From the NCBI GenBank assembly GCA_013398275.1, contig VZSE01002451.1, forward strand, positions 1,547,776 through 1,611,775: a stretch of DNA of 64,000 nucleotides, in the 5' to 3' direction. Below the pieces are notes generated by a model. That model worked only from the letters and a program-made list of their open reading frames with translations, had not been told where the DNA came from and ran no database searches. Of the stretch, positions 11,223-21,813 are shown piece after piece (within the stretch, counting starts at the first letter, position 1; every line of letters begins with the position of its first letter). Position numbers and translations under genes: made by a program. This DNA comes from Promerops cafer (Eukaryota > Chordata > Aves > Passeriformes > Nectariniidae).

Positions 11223-14200
11223 TGTGCAAGCAAAAAACAGAGAGAGCTGTCCAAGGACAAACCAAGGTCTGTGCAAGGCTCTGTGATGTTGTGTGGATGA
11301 GGAGATGCAGCCTGGGAATGGCACAAGCCCAGCATGGAAAGACACACAGCACGCATTGAACACTGAGGATGCAATATAAATGAAGCCCACATGCAAGCTT
11401 TGCAAACAAAATATTCAGCCACTGAGTGAGATAAGAAATAGGTGGATGCATAAGAGGATTATGCTGTATAAAGAAGAACTCTAGATGGAAGTGGTTTGGG
11501 GTTAAACTCCTTTTCATCTGCTTGATCCCAAGTCCCTGGGGTTATGTTTGCTCTCTGCCACAGATGAATAAAGGTTTGTCGAGCCAGTCTCGAGCTGAGC
11601 TGAATTTCTGCAAGTTTGCTCCCCACTGTCAGTCCTGGGATGAGCAGCAGCACCCAGAAGAGCCAGGGGTGAGCAGCAGCACCCAGCAGCCCCTGAGGAA
11701 GACACCCCTGGAAGAGCTGTCACACCAGGCACACTCCCCATTTTCACTTAGGAGTGACAGCACAAGTGGCAGCAAAGTCATAGGGTTTTGGCAATTCAAT
11801 AAATTCAGGTTTTAGAAGCAAAATTAAACTTGGAGTTTGATTCTATTTGCTGTAAGTATATTAAAAATAAAAGTTTCTATATGTACAAGGTTCCATTCAA
11901 ACTACATGTGTTTTTAATAAATGAAAACTATGGCACTGACATAACTGAGTAGATGCAATTTCAGCTGGAGAAGCAAAAAATAAAAACCATCAAAATAAAC
12001 AGCTCCTGTTTCCACTAACCAGAAAGAAATCATGAAAACACCTACAGAAGTCCTGACTATCAAAGGCACAGCTAGTGAAATGCCAGGTTTTGCTTGAGTA
12101 TGGAAATAGGCAGTTATAAATCTATTTTAAATGTGCATGTAATTTCAATAAGCAAAAAGAAAGCGATCCTGACAATAGTGGTGTTATTGGATTGCATTTA
12201 CAACACAAATATATGCATTTCATAAACAGCAAGCAATTTGGTTTTGTGTCGAGATCTAAATTTGTCTATTGAGATTTATACTGGGGAGGTTACAGATTAA
12301 AAACCCCTGAAATACAGAGGACTGTTTATATACTTGGTACAGCATATAAGAAATCAGGAATTTTAATAGATTTTGGTGGTTGGGTTTTGGGTTTGTTTTG
12401 TTGTTTTCATTTTTTTTTTCAAAAGTTTCAACAATATAAAGATGACTCTGCCAAAACCACAATAAAATGTCTGAAAATTACAAATACTGCATAGACTAAT
12501 AAACAAGGGCTACTGGGATGCGTGATTTTAATATGACTGCTTGGATAAAGCAAATGTCACTTCAAAATGGCAAAGTGGAGAGGAAAATACCCAGCGTGCA
12601 TGCATGGCTGTTCAGACAGCTGTAATTCTTCCCAAGGAACAGCCTGAGCTCAATTTATCACTCTCTCCAGTTTCAAGGTGTGCTGAAGCAGGGATGTATG
12701 AGGAAGGAAAGGTCTCATTTTCTAGAGCACAGACAGCTGGGCTAGGGATTGGCAGGGCAGCCTTACAGCCAGGGCTGGATCCCGTGGGAGTGGAGGGAAA
12801 ACCAAAACCAGACTCCTGCCCACACCTGCCTGGCCCAGACATTCACATCCATCCTGCTGCAAGAGCCTGTCCTGGAGATGCCCTGTCACTGCCACATCCC
12901 ACAGGGCTTGTTAGAGAATGAGGATCAAACTCCCACAAGCTCTGGGTTTCTGTCTCACTTCTTATCACCAGTTATCTCTGCTCCCTGTCCATTCCCAAAG
13001 GATGGCAGAGCCAGAGATCCATCCTCCTTCCCCACTCAGATTTTCATGGGAGCCAAGTTTGTTGGCACCTGTTAATTAATGTCCACCTCATCCAAAATCA
13101 GCTAAGGCAGTCTCAGAGCACTCTGTGAAAGCCAGCGTGACAAATCACAAGGCTCTGTTTCTCCTCTGGAATACCCACTCAAATGTGAATGCTGAACACA
13201 GACAACCTTATATATAAACTCCTGTTGCTTATCCACTCATCTAACACTTCATGAAATGAAAGCCAGAAACATTAAAATCAAGGCACACCAAGCAGACACT
13301 TGGTGCTGATTCCCTCCCATGAATACATTTTAAACTGGATTTTCCCCTCAGTTTAAAATGATACCTTGCAATCAATTAAGGATAAGCAGAGGGATGCTCA
13401 ATGCTCACATATAGTCAGTTTAGACTCTATTATTGATACATCTTATTTTATAGGTGTTTTATCACTGTTGTCAAGCACGTAACTCAGAGCTGATCAGGTG
13501 GCTGGTTTTCACACTAAGAAAACCACTTCAAGCTCTTGCACACACAGAAAATGTTGGACTGTCTCATCTGATAGCAATGTGCTCCGGGGCCATGGCAGGG
13601 TTAATGAGGCTGGTGCTGGGCTATGGCTGTGTGAACAAACTGCTGCAGGCTGAGGCAGTGCAGCAGGACAGGGAATGAGCTGCTCCACAGCTCTTCCCTG
13701 GGGGTACAGCTCTGCTCCATCTCCGTGGAGCAAATCATTCTTGTGGCCATAATCCCAGGAATGGGCTGGCATGTTAGCAACAAGGCAAGCTTATGGGAAG
13801 GGGAGGATGTTAAGAACACTTTGAAAGGTTAAGGATCCCAGCATGCCTGGAAAGGGAAGGGAAATACATGAATTAGGCTTTGAGTTAGAGGTGAATGCTT
13901 GGAACCCTCTGAAGGCCCAGCCTTGTCACTGGTCCTTGTGCGAGCCAAGGCTGCAGCCAGGAGGCTCTGGGGCAGGGGAGTGAGGTAGTGATAGCAGAAA
14001 ACAAATTATTGGGATCTTGAGGCAACCCTTCACACAGTGACAAGAGTAGGATCAGACCCTCTAAGATCCAGATCTCTGCAGGAACTGTTGAAGGCAGATG
14101 GAGGGTACAAGAGAAGTCTGCTCTTACAGCTGCACTTACACCTTCTGTGGAGAAAAGGTAGCAAATCACACAGAAATATGGCTCAGGCTGGACCTGGCCC

Positions 14201-15021
14201 ACAGGCCATAAGGCCAGATTTGCTACACAAAGTATTCTTGCACGGGGAGCTGCCATCAGGAGCAAGACACTCCAAGTGTAGCAAAGAACCAAAGAGAAGA
14301 ACTTGTCCTCAAGGAAAACAGAGCAAAGATCTCTGAACAGGAGCCAAGTGGGTGGCATCACCGTAATTCCTGCCACGTTGCCCTGTGACACGGCTCAGCA
14401 AGGACCAGGGACGAGCTGGAATGGAGCCCTGGGCTCCAAGTGCCTGCCGGGAGGCCCCTGGTCAGGGCAGTCAGGACCTGTTGGTGCCCTTGGGCCCTGA
14501 CACGCTGGTGATGGCCGAGCAAACATTTCCCTCACTGCCTTTCTGTGGGGATGAGCTCAGCACCACCTCACTGAAGCACTGGGAGAAGCTCAAGTTTTTA
14601 AGAATTCTAAAACTTTTTCAAGAACGATGGTGACATACAAGTGTAATTAGCATAAACTCCACTCATCTAAATACACGCTTTAATTAAAATCATTTAAAAA
14701 CCCCTTCAAAATAATCTTTTCCTGAGGTCAATCAACATAACAGCTCTTGATCCTGACCCTACCGAGACTGGCATATTCTCTACGCTCTGTTTGCAGTCCC
14801 ATTGACTTTAACACCACTGCTAGGAGGAATTCCTATTAAGGCAATGAATCCCTGTCACTTTGCAGGGCTGGAAAAGAGACCAGGTGCATCTTCCTCACTG
14901 CACACTGAATAATAAAACGAGCTCTGTGCAGTTAAGCAGTCACCAGCAATATGGCAAAACTGATGTCCATCCCTCTGTGCTCGTTCCAGCCTCTAACCCA
15001 ACTCCTCTGCTGGTCCAGATG
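11223..15021. other. Mixed unique sequence, with GC-richer blocks and no gene recognised
   Basis: This stretch alternates A+T-rich DNA (11820-12560) with GC-richer blocks (about 12600-13060 and 13540-14640). The GC-richer blocks lack stop codons by composition and so carry several overlapping frames of 100-168 codons on both strands. None matches a family I know and none has convincing exon borders. A T/G-rich low-complexity run lies near 12370-12420. I infer non-coding DNA, though a poorly conserved exon cannot be excluded. Confidence 0.55.
11641..11698. repeat. Two-copy 29-bp tandem repeat
   Basis: TGAGCAGCAGCACCCAG occurs at 11641-11657 and again at 11670-11686, exactly 29 bp apart, and the remainder of the unit is partly similar. 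This is a minimal minisatellite. It makes nearby translations look repetitive and should not be read as a protein repeat. Confidence 0.75.
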
Positions 15022-15149
15022 CCCCTCCCATTTTGTTTTTCACCTGGGCTGTGCCACTGTCTGCACAAACNCCCCCTCCCATTTTGTTTTTCACCCGGGC
15101 TGGTCCCCAGTGAGAATCAGTGCATGGCTGTGCCACTGTCTGCACAAAC
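15022..15149. repeat. Partial tandem duplication with an ambiguous base at the junction
   Basis: Copy one (15022-15070) and copy two (15073-15149) share CCCCTCCCATTTTG with the following T-run and both end in TGCCACTGTCTGCACAAAC. Copy two has 28 bp extra (about 15103-15130), bounded by GGCTG on both sides, that copy one lacks. The only N in the window, at 15071, sits exactly between the copies. Either this is a real tandem repeat whose copy number was not resolved, or an assembler joined two overlapping or allelic ends. Confidence 0.85.
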
Positions 15150-15639
15150 ACCAACAGGGGCAAGGTCAAATGGAAAGGTTAAGCTGCTTAACCCTCACCT
15201 GGTGCTGAGGGAAAGCTCCCTGGAGCTGCAGCCTGGGTTGCTGTATTTCACAGGCTGGCCTCGCTCCCTCGTGCTACTAAAGTCCAAAATGGTCTGGGTT
15301 TAGACAGAATAAACAAAACAAAAGCCCACCTTTAGCCATAGATGTCCATTCCCAGCTTGATTTTATAATGTTAACCTGATAGTTGAACTGGGTAGTTAAA
15401 TTTTCTTTGGTAATGTATTCTGTAGGTTTTACTCTGTTACTGCATATATTTACATAATGTTACAGTGGGGCTTCTTGGGAGGTGTTACTGTGGAACCAAG
15501 TGCTAGCAGGGCAATTGCCCTTTATTTTCCAAAGAAAGAAAAAGAGCCTTACACAAAAATAATACTCTTTCTTTGCAGAGTATCTTCAGTAATGAAATTA
15601 GGACTCCTAACACAGAGCTATAAAAAGTGACAAATCTCT
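15150..15639. other. Unique sequence, no gene seen
   Basis: This is unique sequence with no recognisable gene or repeat, leading into the possible conserved block that follows. Confidence 0.6.
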
Positions 15640-16060
15640 CTTGCAATTCTTAATTTGCGTTAACCCCTTGACTGGAGCGGGTCTGGAGCTCCTGACATTA
15701 AGTGCTAATGCATTTAGCATTAAACACACACACTAAATGCATTAGAATGATGCCATGCTAATGGAAGTGTTCAGGGCCTGTCACACAGCTCGAGGATTTG
15801 CTGTAGTTGGGTGTTTGCTACGAGCAAGGCAGCGCTTCAGCATCAAAGCCTTGTCAGAAACTTTAATGATCTTTATTTGAAGAAATGGCACGGCACTATT
15901 TCATTGGGTTTTTCTCCCATTTTTACCAGCTGAAGTCTGGAGTTTGAAAGGGTGCTCTAATTAACTTTTTCCACTGGCTTGTTGATACGGAATTTATGAG
16001 GAACAAAAACTTGTTTTCTTACATCTCTGAAGAGGTACCTTTTGTTGCTAGAATACAAGG
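15640..16060. promoter_or_regulatory. Possible conserved non-coding element (enhancer-like)
   Basis: This block is unique, free of low complexity, and dense in homeodomain/POU-type words: TAATGCAT-like words at 15706-15745, ATGCTAAT near 15754 and CTAATTAAC near 15959. It retains several CpGs in otherwise CpG-poor surroundings and has no open frame of note. It also contains the 13-bp inverted repeat at 15705-15745. Old vertebrate enhancers often look like this, but conservation cannot be seen from one sequence, so the call is inference. Confidence 0.3.
15705..15745. repeat. Perfect 13-bp inverted repeat, 15-nt spacer
   Basis: CTAATGCATTTAG at 15705-15717 is the exact reverse complement of CTAAATGCATTAG at 15733-15745. 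Each arm contains the self-complementary ATGCAT core, and the spacer holds a short CA run. It could bind a pair of homeodomain or POU proteins or form a cruciform. Both are inference. Confidence 0.85.
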
Positions 16061-19000
16061 AGCTTCCTGAATATTGAATACAACCTTAAGCACATTAAGG
16101 GAAGAGAGTCCTGTGGGGAATGCACTCCTTTTGGTACTTGAGCTCTTGATAAAATATTACTCCTATAATACATTATGAAGTGTGCTGTCAAACAAAATAT
16201 CCAGTTTAATACCCAGTGATACAAGTGTGGTTTGCAGCATGCAGCACACTTATATAAACCTCTAAATACTGTTCCTCCAATTGTTAGATCTCTATATTCT
16301 CACATATATCACTATATCAAACAAACATCCTGAAATATACAGTAAATTCAGATTATATACAAACCTACACACGCAAACAGAGTAACATGAGTTTGGACTC
16401 CTGCTCACAGACTGTACTAGAAATGGGTGTGTGACTGGAAAAGGGACAGTTTATCCCTTATATATGGGGTGGGGAGGCCACTCCCAAGCTCTCATTGGCT
16501 CCTGCAGGTCTCATCCTCTCCACTGTTGGGTTATTTATCAGCATTACTATGCAAAAACATAATGCTCTGGAGAGTTTGTGTTTGCTTTCTGACTTCATGC
16601 AATTAGTCACTGAAGTTGTTAAGAATTGAGCACAAATCATCCCCAGAACGTGTTCAGTATTGTCCTCTGGACTCTGGGTTGCAGGGGCAATGGAGATTTC
16701 AGTTCAGACAGAAGCTGACACCTGATTTAGAGCTGCCACACAGCCAGATTAGGCAAATGTCTAATTGTGGGAGCAAAATCCAGGGCAAAGCAAATGTTCT
16801 GCCTGTGACATATTTTGAGGTTTGCCCAGAGCAGCAGCAGCTGAGAGCTGACACTGGATGGCATCTGGATTTCCAGAACAAACCCCCGAATGTTTCTTGT
16901 TACTCACAGCTGACGAAGCATCAATAAGACATGCTGCTTTTGATTTCTACCTGTCAGCCTACATTCCAGCCCCTGTGATGCATCCACCTGGAAAACTCAG
17001 AGAGACAATTTTATGATGGGGGAAACAAGACAGCAACTGAATCTTTGCAAATGAGAAAGCACACAGACTCGGCTGCGTTGTTTCCTCCCAACAGCTTTCC
17101 CCAGAAGCCATCCAACGGCAATGCCTTGAGTAACCTGACTCCTTGCTTTCTTCTTTAAAATGCTCTTTATGGTGAAATGCATTTCCATGCTCAATAATTC
17201 AGCATCAAAGGTCCGTGACAAAACTGAAGAGAAAAACACAGAGCTGGACTTGCACAGCACTTGCACTCACTGCCTTTGCTGCCCCACCATCCCTCACCCC
17301 ACAATCCTGTGACATCCCAGGGAAGTCCACAGGGAGCAAACAAAGCTGCAGCCAGGAGGAGCAGATAAAGACAGGCATTCAAATATTTGGTGGGAGGACT
17401 CTTCCCCACACAACACAAACCCAGACCAAGGCAGGGGACAGATGCTGTCCTTTCCTCAGACAAACCAGAGTTTCAGGAGGAAGGAGATGTCAGTCTTTCT
17501 TACATTCTTTGGCAGAAAAGTCTCTGCTGTGTGTAATCCCCGTTTGGATGCTTTATCCTCAACCCCACCCAAAATATATGGTTTTAGACAGACTCTGACT
17601 GGGGCAGGGAGCATCTCACATACAGAGCTTGGCACAATGGGGTCCCCTCTTGTGGGGCTCTGAAGAACAGCCCTAAACACAATCACTAATAATAATCCCC
17701 ACTTAAGTTACTGGAGGTATTTTCAGGCTAATGCCCAGCTTAAAAGCATAATTCATTCACAACAATGAATAGAGGCAGCAGAGCATCAGTAATAATCCTC
17801 TCACATTACAGAAAGCACACTGGGATGTGAGAATAGCACGGCGCCGATCACTCCTCCTCATTCCCAACTGCGAGCTGCAATCTGTGAGGGATCTTTTTCA
17901 GCATCCAAAAGCTCCCTGTTCAGAGCAGGCAGGGGGAAAAGATGGAGATGGATGCCTTACACTACTGAATTTAAAACTAGGGTGTTTACTACAAGCAGAG
18001 AAAGCCGAGCTTTGGAAATGGTTGGTTACAAAAGAAAAGAAAGAACCCCCCACACCTGCTCGTTTCATACCATGGAAAAGAGTAACTCCGCAAATTCCAT
18101 GAGTCAGCTCGTCATCAAATAGTCTGAATACCGAAGCAAGAGCTCTGCAAAAGGTGTGAAAGCTTCAGTAATAATCCCCCTTCACACTCCCTCATCACCG
18201 TTTTCCCTTTCATTAGCAGGCAGAGTGTTTCCAAGTAGGCAGTTTCTTCTATACCTGCTCTGGTTTCCTCCAGGGCTTCCCAGGGTCTGTCTATGCAGCA
18301 GCTCCACCGTTTCCCAGGTTTGTGACTTTTGCTGCATTTCTGCACCAGTAACTACTGGGTGTGCAGGAAAAAGAGGCTCCATGGCCAAAGAACCACTAAG
18401 ATTTACTGCAAATAGGTATAACCATAACATGCAACACTCGTGCTCCCCTCCTAAGCACCTCCACACACCCCTCAGCTCGGGTGCTCACCCCGTGCCACAG
18501 TGCAACCAATGATTCACATGTGCTGGAGAAGTCTAAAACACTAAGGGATGACTGCAGCTGGAGAAGGCTGCTGTATTCTCTCAGTCCCAGGTGCTCTCTA
18601 CCTGCTCCATTTTGAAATACTATTTCTAAATAATTCATATTTTCTTATGACAGATTCTTCACTCAGTCAGAAAAATCCAGAAATTTATAGATTAATGGCT
18701 AAATTCAGCCTCAAGTAAGTGGGTTACAGGAATGGGGTGGCACAGTGACATGAATTACAGCTGATGATGAGGTCTGAGGAGGGGAATGTGCTAACAGAGC
18801 ACCAGGTTACACCCTACAACCATGGCTCTGCAAAAACAGTAGAGTAAGATAAAACAAATTGCCCTCCCTGTTTGTAATGCCTGAAAATTCACACTGCATT
18901 ATTCCACCACATACATTAGCAGTTTCTAATTTTTTTTGAGTGATTTTCATGTGCATTAATCTCTCTTTGTCCTCACTTTACCATGGGACCCAAAAGGAGG

Positions 19001-21692
19001 ACAGAAGTAGGAGTCATTAGACTCTGAGGATGCTGTGAGGGAAGGGACCAGGAAGAATAATGGGATGCAGGTCTGGTCACCAGTCTGGCAAATGAGGTGG
19101 CAACTCCAGCAGCATTTAGACACGAAGCTGAAAATGCCCTGCAGCACTGAGAAATTCTGCAGACACCACAGAGGAGAAGCAGAAGGGATATGCAGCTACA
19201 GCAGCCTGTTCTGATTTGCCAGGGGAAGGAGGGAGCCTTTGCCCTACCCTGACAAACTTTCACCCCAAAGTGTGGCAAATCCCAGCAATCCAGAGTACCC
19301 AGTTTATAACTCCGGGCAAGAAACATTTCTGCCAGGAAGAAAATTGGGAAAAAAGCAAATGGCAATGCTGCTCTGTGTAAGAGGGCTCTGTGGTTGGTTG
19401 TGGCAGGTCACTTGTGCCAGAGAATGATTGGAAAACCCTTTTTAAATTATTTGTATCATCAATCATTTTCATATTGGCATCAAAACTACCAAATCTGGGA
19501 CTTCTGTTAATGGCACCTTCTTGGACATGACACATCCAAGCAGCAGCCATGGACAACACTGTCACAGAATCAGGCATCTTTTCAGAGTAATGAAAGGCTT
19601 CTGAAACATGTCATGTAAGCGAGTGACTGATTAAACTTATTGAGGAAAAGGAACATGGGCTGCTTTGGCTAATCACTGTTGCCTCTCTCTGTCCAAACCC
19701 CAGTCCTTCCTCAGGCCAAAGAAGATACATCTGAACATATACCTGAAATTAAAGTGATCTAATACACACCAGTAATTGCTTCCCCTCACTTTCAGCAAGA
19801 AGCTATAGATTAACTTGTTAATTCAAAATGTAGCACATTGAATAGTCTTCCCTCTGCAAGGATGGTTTCAGAAAGCTCAGAAATAAACCAGTACAACATC
19901 TATTATTAAACCTATAAGATTTTCTGAAGTAAACAAGAATCTGTGCAGGTGCTTCACGACTTTCTGTTTTTACATTCCTAAAGGCTGTGGGCTGAATTTG
20001 ATGAGGTCAATTCAACAATACAGACATCCTCAGCTGGTTTTTTCTCAAGGAACAAAGAGATAGGCATCAGGAAGGGAAAATTTACGAAGCCATGTGGATT
20101 CATGGATACACAGTAAAAAAGCAAATGCAAAAAGATAACAGACTTTGATGCTATCAGAATTTAATCCTGGTTTCTCTGTGTCTGCATTCCTCCCTGAGTC
20201 CATTACAGACCACTCTCATGATTTTATTTCTTCAAGATCTAAGAAATAGAATGGGAAGAAGGTAATTTAGATCCCTGCACCTGGGGGTTCCTACAGAGAT
20301 GTCTCAGAGAATAAGGTGCATCCCTATGCTAGGAAGTTACATAAGCTGGAAAAGAAACATAATTATAGACCATCATTTCCATAGGCAACAGCTGGAGTCC
20401 CCAGCACTGTCTGCAGCTCAGTTGTGCCACTGGACAGAGCCAGGCACTCCTGGCTCCTGAAGGTGCTCATCAGGCTACAGCTGAAGGGAAGAGACCTCCC
20501 TCACCTACTGCTGTAGTTTATCATTCCTGTTCATCAACCCTTTAGGGAGATATCCACCCAGCTCCACAGCTATGCTTATAATCTGAGGGAATGCACAGTT
20601 TCCAGAGCAGAATAAGAGAGAGAATTTCTTTCTGCTAATAAACCCAACTGAGCTGATGACTTAAGGCACGTCAGTAATGTGAGAATTAACAAACCCCTAC
20701 ATTTCAAACTGGGTAATGACTGATCCCCTCTCCACTGCTCAGGGGATTTATCCCTCTGCCTGCACACCTGTGCTGAGAATTCTCTAGGCAGAAATTTAGC
20801 TCATTGCTGTCCTTTGTGTTGGAAAAGGCAAGCAGGAAGAAACAGCCTGGACTTTTTCCATGCATAATCAAGGAAAAAAAAGAGCACTGGCATTTTCTGG
20901 GTTTGTGTCTAAACTTGCAACTGTTATATAAAGCAGATAGGACTGAAATCAGCATTTAGAGAAGAAAATTAAAAAGGCAGGGCTCTTACTGGGTTTTGAG
21001 CTGTCTGCTGTTTGTAAAGGAGAGAGGGTTATCCGTCTGCTGGTACCACTGTAAATTTAATCCAGACAATATAGCCAGGCTTTGGTTGCTCAATTAGGCA
21101 CCTATTTTGCATTTAAAGAATACCCACTGTTTGCTCTACAAATTTATCCTTTCTCAGAGCCTATATAACATTTTTGAGACATAAACGAAGGTGCATGAGG
21201 GTGTTGTGCAAAGGCTTGGTCTTTTCTCATAACTGATTCAAACCATAATGTTCTTTTTCTCCTCCTACCTTCATATTCAAGTAAAAACACATCAAAGAAC
21301 ATCAGTGCAATCCTCTCCTTCTCTGATCACTTCTGCCCCTAAATACAGAAATCCCTGCTGAGTATTGGTTTCTTGATTATCTTCTTGGTTTATATGGAAT
21401 TTATATCCAGACAATGGATATTTAAACCCAACATCATTCACTGCATCCCTCCTGCCAAGCACATGGGGAACAGATGGTTTTCTTTCTCTCTGCAGCAATG
21501 ACTTATCATGGCCCTCCTTAAAATTAGTGTTTCAAACACCTCATCCTGGACTCCATGGGTCTGCAGAGCTTTAGGGAGCATGGTTGTATCCAATGGCCTC
21601 CACAACAAGGCACATCTCTTTAGAAGAGGATTTAACTATTACACCTTCTACTCTCTGAGCTGGATGGTTTAGAATTACACCAGTCTTGGGCT
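16061..21692. other. Unique non-coding sequence, no gene seen
   Basis: This stretch holds no recognisable transposon and no convincing gene. Frames of up to 130 codons near 17190-17600, 18156-18512 and 18973-19577 overlap frames on the opposite strand, as expected by chance in GC-richer patches. The only pattern of note is the spaced TAATAATCC motif series at 17690-18177. I infer intergenic or intronic DNA. Confidence 0.6.
17690..18177 (+). promoter_or_regulatory. Cluster of three TAATAATCC motifs
   Basis: TAATAATCC occurs at 17690-17698, 17790-17798 and 18169-18177; the first two are exactly 100 bp apart. The last two share a longer CAGTAATAATCC word. TAATCC is the core bound by OTX/PITX-type (lysine-50) homeodomains. 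Clustering of such sites is typical of enhancers, but the motif is short and A+T-rich, so chance is a real alternative. Confidence 0.25.
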
Positions 21693-21813
21693 GGGTTTTT
21701 TGTTTTGTTTTTGTTGGTTTTTTTTTGTTTGGTTTTTGTGTGTGTGTGTGTGTGTGCATGTTTTTGGGGTTTTTCTTGTTTCCATGGGTTTGGTTTTGTT
21801 TGTTTTTTTCCCC
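21693..21813 (+). repeat. GT-rich low-complexity tract with (TG)10
   Basis: The plus strand is almost purely G and T for about 120 bp, with long T runs separated by G or GG. An uninterrupted (TG)10 microsatellite sits at 21737-21756. The opposite strand gives a lysine/threonine/glutamine-rich translation that is purely compositional. Such tracts are slippage-prone and may have variable length. Confidence 0.92.

Noticed and set aside
11223..11420. Possible extension of the CR1 copy beyond 11222
   Set aside because: After the TCCAAACACTCC word the sequence no longer follows the CR1 pattern.
13885..14391. 168-codon open frame on the minus strand, the longest in the window
   Set aside because: It sits in GC-richer DNA with overlapping plus-strand frames, has no family or domain that I recognise and no supporting gene structure. 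Length alone is not convincing in 64 kb.
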